Source: Sebastes aleutianus (taxonomy: Eukaryota; Chordata; Actinopteri; Perciformes; Sebastidae). From it: a DNA stretch of 64,000 nt. The notes under the pieces were generated by a model. That model searched no databases, was not told the DNA's origin, and saw only the letters and a program-made list of their open reading frames with translations. The position numbers and the translations under genes are program-made. Location of the stretch: positions 14,418,129-14,482,128 of the forward strand of contig CAKAKS010000032.1 in NCBI GenBank assembly GCA_916700875.1, read 5' to 3'. This document shows positions 12,776-23,436 of the stretch, one piece after another (the first letter of the stretch is position 1; each line of letters opens with the position of its first letter).

Positions 12776-13160
12776 TATATAAAAGAAACAATCTGGCCTG
12801 CATACAACCACATCATCCTTTTTTATCAATCATTCTCTTTTAAAATATCATCTTTTTATCCATCATTCTTTTACTTTCATATGTCTACCTATTTATATTT
12901 ATTTTTACTTTATTTTATCTTATTGTTTTTAATCTTGCCTTAATTTGATTTGCACCCTGACTGACAGCCAGCCACCCCAACCCCTCTCAAGCGCACACAC
13001 TGTATACAGTCACATGATATTGATCTTGCCAGTTATGTTGGCTTTTTTAATGTTTTCTTTATTTCTTTCTTTATTTATTTATTTATTTTTCTCTCCATTT
13101 TGTTTTATCCATATTTTATTTTTTTATTTTATTTTGTTGTGAGGAAAAGAAGGAAAAAAA

Positions 13161-13213
<53 letters not shown>
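12351..13213. repeat. Direct tandem duplication of about 430 bp with TA microsatellites
   Basis: Two adjacent units, 12351-12788 and 12789-13213, both start aatctggcctgca, share T-rich blocks such as ttttatccatcattctcttt and the passage gactgacagccagccacccc, and both end in a TA run followed by aaaagaaaca. Microsatellites lie at about 12739-12780 and 13163-13209. No coding potential is visible. Confidence 0.85.
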
Positions 13214-13214
<1 letters not shown>

Positions 13215-14230
13215 AACAAGAAAAGAAAAAAAAACTCCTCAACTGGCCGGGCATGGGCCAGGCTGCCTCAACACCAACTGGGCTGCTCCTCCATCTCCTC
13301 TCTCCTCCCTCCCATGATTCCCTATTGATAGAAAATGGCATAAGCCCCGAGCTATCAAACCAGGCTCACGAATTTACGATACGATGGCCTGTACTCGCTG
13401 AAATTGAGCCAATGCGTTATACCCCATACCCCAAGACCCATGTCCTAGCCTCCTTCTATAGGCATTGGCTCAAACCCGGAAACTATCAAATTAAACTCTA
13501 TCTTTGGAGTTTTCAAAAAATATCTACATACTTATCAATGTTTTTTCCCCCTCATTGCTCTACTCCAGCAACTATAAATAAAAATAAAAGACGTTACACG
13601 AGTAGCAAATGGAATTTAAGTGTCATATACACAGAGCTGTTCACATTATAAAGTTCCCGTACCCAATTTTAATTTGATACCAAATTATCAGGACTAATGT
13701 GGTGCAGTGTGACACTAATTTTTACAGATCCTATGACACTTACCATAGGAGTGAATAAAAAAATCCTGTCACTTTATGAATAATTTTACTGGTATAATGG
13801 AGGAGTTTAAATGCCAAGTCCGGGCTAAATGCATACAATCATGGGCAGAGGAAATCTGGCAAAAGCCAAAATTGAGAATTTACTGTTTATTTCAGAAAGA
13901 TTACAAATATAAAAAATATTTAAAAAAATAATTTGCCTTAAAGTCAGAGGTCACTTTGTGCACAGTGTTATATTACCACTACATACATATCGAAACAGAA
14001 AGATACAGAGGTAATTGAAGACGAACGACTGTGTTCATATTGTGAACTAAAGGAGGTTGAGAATGAAATTAATTTCATTTTATTTTGTCCTTTATATCAT
14101 GATTTACAACAAATATTATTTTAAAAAGTTCATGTTCCTGGTTTGGATTTGATAGGTGTGGAGACTGGAGCCTTGATTGAATATCTGTTTGATAATGTTT
14201 TCTATTTTCTGAATATCTCTCAAGAGCATG
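13214..14230 (+). mobile_element. Decayed LINE ORF2 C-terminal region
   Basis: From about 13800 to 14130 the plus strand encodes, with internal stops, a stretch including WAEEIWQKPKLRIYCLF and then CSYCELKEVENEINFILFCP. The C-x2-C...C spacing in the latter is the zinc-knuckle-like tail found after the reverse transcriptase of many vertebrate LINEs. Upstream sequence (13250-13650) holds an open frame of 132 codons with no recognisable family; I regard it as part of the same dead element. No complete element boundary is visible. Confidence 0.6.
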
Positions 14231-15195
14231 GGATGGGAGGAGAGTAACATACGATAGATTAATTCCTCAGACTCTTATGCCTTTTTTGTCATGTATGTGT
14301 CTTGTGCTTAGGGGACTGTGATTGTATATCTGTGACTGTTTATTTGTTGTATTTCCATTGTGGGATATATCCTGGAGCATTATTTGTGAGAGCTTCATGT
14401 TCACGATTATGTCTGGATGATATTTATGTTTGGATGATGCTGGTGTATTGTGCTGTTGGATGATGGTGGGCGAACATGCCGGAGGGTTTGATTTGTTGTT
14501 AGTTAATGCGTCTGAATAATCCCATGAGGGATGGGTTATGTAAATGACGAGGCATGAAAATGATTCATTCATTCATCCATTCATTCGTTAAAAACTGTTA
14601 ATGGATAATATAGCCAGACAGGAATGTCTGTTTTTGGCTGATCCACTAAATTAACAACCTCTCAAATCAGAGTAGAAAGGTATCACATTGATACAAAAAT
14701 CATATAAAAATCCAATATTGTCATAAAGCTGTCGTACTCATGGATTACAAAAAAAACCTGCAATGGTCTTGCAATCTATCAGATATATTTGAGGGATGGT
14801 TACTGTGGTATAAAGGGGAAACTGTCATTTAATTTCAAAGCAACACATAGTGCATATATGTGTGCAGCAGGAGGGGTTACGAATAAGCATTTTTACAGTC
14901 TCCCACAACCCACTGGTAGGTCACAACCCAGACTACTAGACGTAGAGTGCATCACATCACCGCCGACCACCCATGTGATTAGATCTTTGCCCCATGTGGG
15001 CGGCACATTAGAGGTCACCAGCACACCGTGGATCAGTATCAGTGTGTCACATGAAAAGTACATTAAATGAACTTCTCATTATTTGCATCAATGGGCCTTT
15101 TTGTAATAATCTGAGAGACAAAAAGAAAAGGCTTTCAGGAGACATTTTCACATAAGAGAGAGAAAGAGAATGGTTAAAGGGGATTCAACTACAGA

Positions 15196-15197
<2 letters not shown>
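14231..15197. other. Intergenic DNA before lectin L1
   Basis: No gene recognised. The sequence around 14850-15060 is related to DNA at 18410-18460 and 19160-19230, so this is the 5' flank of an ancestral L1-type lectin unit that was duplicated downstream and then decayed. Confidence 0.5.
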
Positions 15198-15232
<35 letters not shown>

Positions 15233-15236
15233 ACAG
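15198..15236. repeat. (CA)n microsatellite
   Basis: About 18 CA units in the presumed promoter region of lectin L1, some 100 bases upstream of the proposed start codon. A shorter CA run lies in the equivalent place of the decayed copy at about 19450. Confidence 0.9.
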
Positions 15237-15335
15237 TTTTGTAATATTGACAGAGCAGCCACCTCACACAGATAAAAGTGACATGCAGGGGGGGATTTCT
15301 GAGTAAAAACCCGAAGACCAGTCGGATATCCAGAC

Positions 15336-17421
15336 ATGATTTCAAATGATGACTGCAGCACAGATACACTACACCATAATACGAGAAATAATGGTAAGCT
15401 TGCATTATGTAAACTGTCCTCATAATGATTTTTAGAAAACATATTTGCGTTATTATCTGTTGTTTACTTTGAGCTTAGATCAAAGTGTCTTGTTTGTTCA
15501 GGATCTACGCGCATGGTCAGAGTTGGGTCCAGAAGTCTTCCACTGTATCCATGTGTGATCGTGTGTTTAGGACTGCTAAACACTATTCTGATGTTAACTG
15601 CTATTGTTATTGGGGTTTACTGTGAGTACAACTGATCCAAGGAAGGTGTTGTGTCTCTATACTTCACTTGTTTAGAGTCAGTTTGGAGTACACTGTACTA
15701 AACAATTCATTATCTAAGCTATGGACATATTTACCAAGTTTAGACGATCAAGTATATTCACCCTTTCAATACTCAATGTTATGATTTGGTAAATACACAC
15801 GTTTTCTGCGAATCACCTATAAGATGAATAAAGTGGCCCTCTTCTCATCACAGGTGGCAAAGGCAGTGAGGAATCCGTTCCACACCAAATAACAGCACAA
15901 GCGCTCATCATAGAGGTGAGGCAACTTCAGATAATGCAGACTGAAGCGATTAAAGCTCAAGAAGAGGCCAAACAAGCATTAGAGGAAGAGCTCAGGAGCC
16001 ATCAGCAACTAAAACTGCAGTTAGAGCAGAACAAGACCCTCAGCGACATCGTTCAGAAGCAGCTTGAGACACTAGATGTGGAGAGAGCAAGACTGCAGTC
16101 CGATTCATCTGATATACGTGAGAGGCTATTGCATTATTTTTTTTTGCTTTTTGGAATTAAACATTTTCTACTTGTTGTGACTTTAACTCATTTTCTTCTT
16201 TTAACAGTGGAAAGTTGTGGACGGTGCCAGTCAGGATGGCTTTTATTCAACACATCGTGCTACTTCCATGCTACACCAGCATCCGGTCCCTTAAAGAACT
16301 GGGCAGACAGCAGGGCGGACTGTGTCAGGCGTGGAGGCAATCTGGCTGTGATTGATAACTTGGAGGAGCAGGTGAGTCCAGTATCATGTGGTTGAAAACA
16401 AGAGACCAAAGAGTGGTGGAGTTATTCTTGATGTTTTAATGTGCACCAGTTGGCCTATTATATATACTGTAGTGCAGAGGTTTTCAAACTGTGAGACACG
16501 CCTCATGGCAGTGTTTAGATGACTTAGGTTATTGTAGTTTGACCCACTAAGTTGGCCTGCTTTCCCACACAGTCACGTTGCAGTGGAAACATTAAGGAAT
16601 ATAAGGTAATTGAAGTAGTATAAAGAGGCGATTTCTGATACTAAGAGCATCGCAGGTTGGGGGTTGAGGCCCACAGTGTTAAACCAGTGGGCTACCTCCG
16701 GATCTGAAAAGTGAAGCCAACGCGGAAGTGCCTTAAACCTGCATTCTTTGTAATAGCCAGCAGGGGGCGACTCCTCTGGTTGCGGCCATAACATCAAAGC
16801 TTTTCCTGACGTTTGAAATGATCTGCTATGAAAAGACCTGAGCTATAGATAATGTTAAAGCTTAATGTTGGTATGTGAAAGCTAATTTTTTTTTTGAGGC
16901 ATGCTCCCCTCAGCATCTTATCAGTTGCTAGCTAGACCTGCACTGCTAATAAATATGGTAAAGGTATAAGTAACAAACTGTGATGCTGTTTAAACTCTGT
17001 TTATCTAGATCAACCTTTTTGAGTACCTACCTAAACAGGAGTCAGGCATTCGACCTTGGTGGGGCAACTCAGGGGGCATTTGGATTGGCCTTTCAGATAT
17101 TCACACAGAGGGCAAATGGGTGTGGGTAAATAATGTGACTCTGCAAGATGGAGGGTAAGAGCTTTAAGACTTACTATGCAGCGTTGTTGTGTGTTAAAAG
17201 AATAATTTGACATTTTGGAATACACTTATGTGCTTTCTGATTATTATTAAGTATAACTTGGGCCTTGCTTTAGGTACTGGATACAAGGGGAGCCAAACAA
17301 CCACGGAGAAGTGGGTGAGGACTGTGCAGCTGTCTTGAACATTGCCAACCCTAGGGCAACGTGGTTTGATGCAAACTGCCAAAGAAACAAGGAATGGTTA
17401 TGTGAAATGGACCCCAACTAG
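15336..17421 (+). CDS. Type II transmembrane C-type lectin receptor L1 (CD209/CLEC-like)
   Basis: Six exons: 15336-15393, 15502-15621, 15854-16117, 16208-16371, 17009-17154, 17274-17421; phases 1-1-1-0-2, 299 residues. Exon 1 is a short cytoplasmic tail beginning MISNDDCSTDT; it is the only upstream ATG frame with a correctly phased GTAAGC donor. Exon 2 is the membrane anchor (CVIVCLGLLNTILMLTAIVI), exon 3 a charged heptad-like neck, and exons 4-6 a long-form C-type lectin domain with ESCGRC, TSCYF, YWIQGEPN and EDC. The EPN triplet (257-259) predicts mannose/GlcNAc-type calcium-dependent sugar binding; WFDANC stands in the usual WND position. No immunoreceptor tyrosine motif is seen in the tail. 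The exact orthologue is not assignable by eye. AATAAA follows at 17564. Confidence 0.88.
16680..16805 (-). repeat. Dispersed repeat fragment in L1 intron 4
   Basis: On the minus strand this reads ccagaggagtcgccccctgc and matches 53400-53480 on the plus strand. A related phrase (tgccccctggtggctggctg) occurs inside the element at 47102-47585. All are probably pieces of one fish repeat family. Confidence 0.6.
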
Positions 17422-17563
17422 CTGTGGAGAGCCATATCCAGGCTGAGTCTCCCCAAAGAAGTTGCCTCCATAATGTCAAACAAGCTGGAACCACCATATA
17501 AGAAGAGAAGGCCCAGTTATTTTCCATATCAGCATTGATTGCATGCAAGTTTCTCTGGTCTTA

Positions 17564-17569
17564 AATAAA
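17564..17569 (+). terminator. Polyadenylation signal of lectin L1
   Basis: AATAAA about 140 bases after the L1 stop codon, in a suitable position for 3'-end formation. Confidence 0.6.
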
Positions 17570-17609
17570 TACATGGAATATATTAACAGTGGTTCTTCAA
17601 TGCAGTTGT

Positions 17610-18300
17610 GCCTCAGTTACTAACCGTCTCCTGGTTGTAGCTTCATACTTAACGAACAGATATGAGAGTGGTATCATTCAGTTTTAGAAACCTCATTAAC
17701 GGCATTATTAATCTTACAGTTGTGCATATATTAGAGGTGATGCTCTTGACTAACACATTGATGCTTTTGATTAATACAACAGATGCTTTTATTCATATTA
17801 ATGATTATTTTCTGTCATATCTTCCTTTGTTTAGCCATGCTAGCAGCAGTCGGCCCCCACTTTGGTCCAGATTGAAATATCTATTTGATGGATGTCAGGA
17901 AATTTTGTACAGACATCACGATCGTCAAAGGATGAATCCTAATGACTTTGATGATCCCGACTTTTTCTGCTAGCGCCACCATCAAATTAAAATTTGTATT
18001 TGTCCGATACCTGCAAAACTAATGACATTCCCATCAGCCGCAGCTATACTTTGCATTTGGTACTAACTAGCAAATTTTAGCATGTTATGCTGAACTAAGT
18101 TGGTGAACATGGTAAACATTATACCTGCTAAACACCAGCATGTTAGCATTGTTATTGTGTGCGTGTTAGCATGCTGATGTTAGCATGGCTGTAGACTGTA
18201 GTCTTATTATGGTGTAAACATAAGAGTACATGTAAAAAAAAAAAAAATAGAGCTCAGGTTCCTCTATGTGTTTATTCTTAATGTAAATAAAGGTTGAGTG
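17610..18300. repeat. Dispersed repeat related to 20995-21375
   Basis: The stretch containing ccactttggtccagattgaa, then caaaactaatgacattccca, then gcatgttagcattg recurs in the same order at 20995-21375 with more decay. The family is unknown to me and no coding frame is seen. The 5' part (17620-17690) resembles another common fish repeat. Confidence 0.6.
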
Positions 18301-18778
18301 CATGAATTATATTTTACTACTTTGGAGCAGTTACACTAATTTTACAGATGTGATGATGAAAACTTAAGAAAAAATAAATTAAGAATCTTTCTTTCAAAGC
18401 AACACTTAAATGTGTGAGCAGCAGGGGGTGCAAATAAGTTATTTATGCCATTCTCGGTCACTGCCAAAGACATCAAGAACTCCCAGCAAGCATGCTGATG
18501 CTGCGGGAACCAACGCACGGGCATCGATCACAGGGACGTCCCACATCAACACACATGGACGTACTGAGGAGAGATGCTGGACAGTGCTGGCGAACTAGCC
18601 AGATGTATGGTGGACTGAGACAGCTGGAAGCTCCACTTGAAAGCCCGTCTGGGGACGACCCAATGACATCAATTCCGATAGTTGTATTATCACTCTTTCC
18701 ATCCACCACTATTGGTTTTGTGTTATCAGTCCAACTTGTATTAGCTATTACATTTGCTAGGCTACTATTGTGGCTGCT

Positions 18779-18782
<4 letters not shown>

Positions 18783-18828
<46 letters not shown>

Positions 18829-18838
18829 TCTCTATCTA
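18783..18838. repeat. (CT)n microsatellite
   Basis: About 25 CT units with minor interruptions, immediately before a retroelement-like 3' tail. Confidence 0.9.
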
Positions 18839-18847
18839 TCTATCCCC

Positions 18848-19075
18848 CCAGCCGGTCTCGGCAGATGGCCGCCCGCCCTGCGCCCGGTTCTGCTCCAGGT
18901 TTCTTCCCAGTAATCGGGGAGTTTTTCCTGGCCACAGTGCGCTTGGTGGATCCTGTTGGGTCTCTAAACTCTGGTGTACGGTCATAGACCTGCTCTATAT
19001 ATAAAGCGTCTTGAGATAACTTCTGTTGTGATTTGACGCTATACAAAAATAAATTGATTTGATTTGATTTGATCT
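18848..19075 (+). mobile_element. Retroelement 3' end with (TGATT)n tail
   Basis: A short non-coding segment (gggagtttttcctggccaca, then gccttga-type motif cgtcttgagataacttctgt) ends in repeated TTGAT units. This layout is very common at the 3' ends of fish LINE/SINE families. The 5' end is not defined. Confidence 0.6.
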
Positions 19076-20339
19076 ATACTTGATAACATTGGTTACATTT
19101 TATTATTTATGACCCCTGGCTGCCCTTTCAAAATGTCCCACAACTCAGACTTTCAGATGTACAGAACATCCCGGCCACCCACTTGCTTAATCTTTTCCCC
19201 ACGTGGGCGCCACATGAGAACCCACCAAAGCAAACTTTGTGAATCTGGATTTGTTTATTGTTCCATTTGTCTTAAGTGTAAAGTTCCTCAAATGACCATG
19301 TCGTTAAATCTATAGATATGGCATTCCAGTCTGAGCATACTGGTTTCAAACCAGTAATGGCTTTAATTTGCACCTAAAATAACAGAGAGCCCAAAAACGT
19401 TTAAGACAATTTCACATATCAAGAGAGGAGAGCGGGAACGCAAGCACACATATTCACACACACAGTTTTGTAATATTGACAGAGCACCCATACCAGAGGA
19501 TATCCGGACATGCTTTCAAATGATGACTACAGCACAGATGGAAAATTATTACACCATAACACGGGTTGTGTGGTCAGAGCCACCAGTAGGCGAGTCCAGT
19601 ATGATGTAAACAAGAGGGGACGGAGTGAGTAGATAGGCGGTGATATTTTATATGTTTTAATTTACACCGGTGCCTTTTAAAAGGTTTATTATTAGCATGG
19701 CACAGGCCGATAAAAGTAGCAGGGACCCTGAAATGAAAGCTTTATTGGAAAATATTTTTCCAAAACAGTGAAAACAAAACAAGCCCACCAAAACCAACCT
19801 GGAGATACACCACCACCACCACCCACACAGCCAATGTAACACTTTACTTCAAGAATTATGGAGCAAAAATGTATTTGATCACTGCAAATTAGCTATCATA
19901 ATTTGTGTAATTTTATTAATTATATTTAAAAGAAACCTCTTGTACAATAGTTTATGATGAAAGACTGTGTGTGTCCAAACAAATCTGCTAAAAGGTTGCT
20001 GAAAGTGCTGATTAGCACTAAGTAAGAATATAAGAGTGTCCTAAAGGGATATACCTCAGGGTACAGTTAGTCAATTAAAAAAAAAAAATGGAAAGAGAAA
20101 AATGCCACAGCTTACAACAGGCTGTCCTTTTAAAAGGTGTGTGAAAGAGAGGCAACCAAGAGGCCTCTGAGGGAGCTACAGGGTTGGCTGGAGCAGAAGC
20201 AGAAACACACCTTCCTCAAAATGAGGCCTTGCAGTGTCAGCATCAGGATGCTTCCTTGCAGTATGTCCAGGAAAACTTGCGTAACAGGAATTTATAACCA
20301 TATCCTGATCTGTTATATGGGTGGGGTTATGAGAAGTTG

Positions 20340-20860
20340 ACAAAAAGTACATAAACTTCCCTCTTCTGTGAACTTCCTCTTTCATCAGATAGCTGAATAG
20401 ACACTTTTTCACAGAAAAAAGTCTGCAAGGTCTTGTGCAAAATGTACAAATATGTCTTTAGAAAATACTTTAAGGTACATTCGATGTAGAACAAGATTAT
20501 TACATATATGGAAATATTTGTTTAAAATAATTTCATATTTATGTGCATATTTAGTATTATTTTTTATGGTTTAAATGATTTGTCTTTTTTAGCTTGTAAT
20601 TCACATTTTCAATAGAAATCCATATGTTACGTACATATTTCTCATAATGAAAAGATTTATGTTCACATAACAAAAGAGTACATAAATACATTACACATTT
20701 TACTTCTATTTTGTAAAAAGTTGTGCATTACAATACAACTTCATTGTCTGCTTTAGTACAAATATGTCTTGCAAATTGAGCAGCAGAAGACCATCAATGA
20801 CAATTATCAGAGACAGATTGAGGCACTGCAAACTATTTTTTAAGAAGAATAAAACACCTT
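20340..20860 (+). pseudogene. Decayed A-D type lectin: intron 2 and part of neck exon 3
   Basis: 20340-20620 aligns with intron 2 of copies A-D (for example gacactttttcaca, then ggtac.ttc.atg.agaacaag). 20770-20842 aligns with the neck exon: it still reads EQQKTINDNYQRQIEALQ in one frame but is truncated by stops and has lost the first half of the exon and its acceptor. No later exons follow. Confidence 0.75.
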
Positions 20861-20994
20861 TGAGATTGGTCTCATGCTTCTGTGCATTTTTCACCTTCAG
20901 TTATTCTAACTGTATGCCAACAGTCAGCACCAAGTAAAGTGCAGCTCAATACGATATTATTGTGTTCACCCTTTATGTGTGATATAGCAACACA

Positions 20995-21375
20995 CGGTCG
21001 GTCCACCACTTTGGTCCAGACTGAAATATCTCATCAACTATTGCATGGATGACATTTTGTCACATTTTGTAACATTTTTGACAGTCATCATGTTTACCTC
21101 AGGGGTAATAACTTTCATGATCCTCGTAAATTTCATCCAGCGCCACCATCAGGTCAATTTTTTCATTGTGTCCAATACTTCAATTTATGACCAAATGCCT
21201 ACAAAACTAACATTCCCATCAGCCTCAGCTGAACTTCATGTTCAATGCGAGTTGCAAATGTTAGCATACTAACACATTAAACTAAGATGATGACCATAAT
21301 AAAGATTATCTGCCAAACATCAGAATGTGGTAATTGTGAGCGCAGGGCATGTTAGCATGCTGATGTCTGAATGAG
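20995..21375. repeat. Second copy of the dispersed repeat at 17.8-18.2 kb
   Basis: Shares ccactttggtccagactgaa, caaaactaacattcccatca and the tgttagcatgctgatgt motif with 17850-18190. Non-coding. Confidence 0.6.
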
Positions 21376-21389
21376 TACTGCAGTCTGAC

Positions 21390-21555
21390 TTCTGCTGCTG
21401 ACCCCGTGCTCACCACTGTTTGTTTGTTTTAGATTTCTCTGTTTTTTACTAACTGGTTTTTAATGTGTGTTGTTTTCTGTGTTTGGTGAGCCGAAGACAA
21501 ATTTCCACCCTGGTGTACAATAAAGTTTTATTGTATTGTATTGTATTGTATGTTA
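21390..21555 (+). mobile_element. Retroelement 3' end with (TATTG)n tail
   Basis: Ends caataaagttttattg followed by four TATTG units, a simple-repeat tail typical of LINE-mobilised sequences. The internal sequence is too short to classify. Confidence 0.5.
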
Positions 21556-21699
21556 AACTATAGCTCAAAGCACTGTGCCTTAGGAAAACCCCACATAGCT
21601 GCTACACAAAACAGCTTTGTGAGAATGGAAAAGACCGTATGCTGAGCTACTACAGCACCACATCAGTGCAACACCCTCACAGTTGGATACATGCACACA

Positions 21700-22015
21700 C
21701 ATACAAAACCTTCCATTAATGCAACCCTTCCTCTGTGTTTTCCATGCAACACCTAATTCTCATCTGCAACGCTCTGACGGGTGGATTCACATTCAGACAC
21801 ACTCCTCCTCTTCACAGATATAAGCGCAGGGGAAAAACAGATCAGTAAGCAGAGCTACAGCACTGCAATAGAAGAATCCACAAAGAAGCACAGATGATGG
21901 GCAGAAAATATAATTTATACCAATGTCTCAACTTTTCTTTAATACTGAAGGAAATTTTCACTCCCGCTATGAAATGTTTGGACAAAGTATGATTTTGACA
22001 GTGTCTGACATGTTT
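21700..22015 (+). pseudogene. Decayed promoter and exon 1 of an A-D type lectin
   Basis: Matches the promoter and exon 1 of copies A-D, including cattcagaca.actcctcctc, a TATAAG box at 21819 and GAATCCACAAAGAAGCACAG. The start codon is destroyed (ATGGAGAATCC in the live genes, ATAGAAGAATCC here). The last exon base before the donor has changed (CAAAGTATGA instead of CAAGGTACGA). The tail motif homologous to RYKMFGQ is still readable as RYEMFGQ. No exon 2 follows; a hAT-like element and the kinase gene come next. Confidence 0.8.
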
Positions 22016-22129
22016 CTTACTTAGCATCAGGACATCAAATTTGCACCAAAAATCAGATCAAATTATACATGATCAAAAAAGAAAACTACCTGACCTATTG
22101 GAATAAAATTTGAAAAACACGACACAAGT

Positions 22130-22940
22130 TAGGACGATACAATTAATCGAATATTAATCGCAATCACAATTTTGGCTTCCGACAATTAAATGAACATGAT
22201 CGACTGCGATATTGACATTTAAAATGTGTGCTCCACTCATAGAAAACTCAGCTGCATATTAAATCAAGCGCTTCCTAAACTGACAGCCAGCCGGCGTTGA
22301 AGATGTTTTGGCATTACTGAATGTTGCGGCTGCAGTCCAGAGTACAGGAGTAATATACTTTTTTAAACAAAAATGCACTGAACTCAGGTGAAGAACCTTA
22401 TTTTTTAAATATTATTCTAATGCAAAGATTTGCACAACGTGAAAGTGAGAGTAGTGCTCTGCTTTTTTTAATTTTGAGTAAAATGTTTTGGTACAATTTT
22501 ACTTTGATTCTAGGAGATGCACTGTGAATAAGGATCAGTCTTGTTTTTTTGGGGGGGGGGGCATTTTTTAGCATTTTATTGACAGGACAGTGGATAGAGT
22601 CATGGAAAGGGGGGAGAGAGAGAGATGACATGCGTAAAGGGCCACAGGCCGGATGCGAACCCGGGCCACCGCGGCTAGGACTGAGCCTTTGCCATATATG
22701 GGCGCCCACTCTACCAACTGAGCTAACCAGGCACCCAGGATCAGTCTTATTTTGATGCAAATACTTGTACATTAGCAGGAATGTAACACAACATGGAAGT
22801 GAAAGCAGTCTGTTTATTTAAATGTTAAAGTCCAGTAAAAAATATCTGTTGTCCCTAAAAATCAATGAATAATCGCGGTAAATAATCACGATCTCAATAT
22901 TGATCAAAATAATCGTGATTATCAAGCTATTTTCATACAC
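22130..22940. mobile_element. Degenerate hAT-like element, interrupted by a SINE
   Basis: Begins taggacgatacaattaatcg and ends with aataatcgtgatt-type sequence, both resembling the ends of the element at 58191-58545 (TAGGGCTGCACAATTAATC). I could not find a clean target duplication, so the limits are approximate. A SINE at 22543-22736 splits it. Confidence 0.5.
22543..22736 (-). mobile_element. tRNA-derived SINE
   Basis: Read on the minus strand, it starts tgcctggttagctcagttgg (tRNA A-box) and has gggttcgcatcc (B-box) about 50 bases later, followed by a C- and A-rich tail. It is flanked by a perfect 12-bp direct repeat AGGATCAGTCTT (22531-22542 and 22737-22748), the mark of LINE-mediated insertion. 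It is not a functional tRNA: the 3' half of the cloverleaf is absent. Confidence 0.88.
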
Positions 22941-23436
22941 TAGCCCCATATCTCAGCACTATTGCTGATGAAAGCTGAAGACAAACAAGACAAACATGGC
23001 TATAACCAACAGAAGACAGGCTGTGTTTGTGTAAAATGGACTGTACTTTTTAAAGTGTATTTGTTATCTTGTGACGATTTTGTTTTCTTGTGTAAAACAT
23101 AATTATTCAATAAGAGAGAGAGTGAGAGTAGTTGTAATTTAATTTGGCAATTTGTAATTTAGCTTTGGCAATAGTATAACTATCATTTTTGCCAATAAAG
23201 CTTTTTTTGTTTTGTTTTTTTTTAGAAAAAAAGAAGAAGAATAGAATTATAGAACGTACGTAGCTAGACTAGACTCTGTCTCAGATATTTAGACTTTAGA
23301 ATCTCTCAGAACTGAATGATATCATTAAGAGAACTCCACATAACAAGAATTCCATCTCAATCTGGTCGTGGCAACCTTCAGAGTAAGAAGTGTATTACTG
23401 CGCCTGCAAAATACTTGGAAATATTTGATTACAAAA
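22941..23436. promoter_or_regulatory. 5' flank of the HIPK-like kinase
   Basis: AT-rich sequence upstream of the kinase start codon. A poly-T tract lies at about 23200-23222. The 5' UTR probably lies within the last 200 bases. No upstream coding exon was recognised. Confidence 0.35.

Larger units (their letters stand above)
18400..19680 (+). pseudogene. Decayed L1-type lectin unit
   Basis: Relic of a duplicate of L1. 18411-18460 and 19160-19230 match the L1 5' flank (14860-15000). 19440-19572 matches the L1 CA run and exon 1, with a readable tail MLSNDDYSTDG starting at 19510. It then jumps directly into sequence that in L1 lies just after exon 4 (gagtccagtat, 16373 onward). Exons 2-4 are therefore deleted, and a retroelement tail and a CT microsatellite interrupt the flank. 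It cannot make a receptor. Confidence 0.7.

Noticed and set aside
13253..13651. 132-codon plus-strand frame as a novel gene
   Set aside because: No start context, no splice sites, and it lies directly before LINE-derived sequence; it is better explained as part of a dead element.
16573..16797. Minus-strand frame in lectin L1 intron 4
   Set aside because: It lies in a dispersed repeat also found at 53.4 kb; no family similarity seen.
22620..22736. Possible functional tRNA gene on the minus strand
   Set aside because: A-box and B-box are present but the cloverleaf is incomplete and the unit has a SINE body, tail and target duplication.
23368..23436. Upstream extension of the HIPK-like protein before Met at 23437
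   Set aside because: The extension begins at GTG, not ATG, and a eukaryotic gene would be expected to start at the ATG at 23437.
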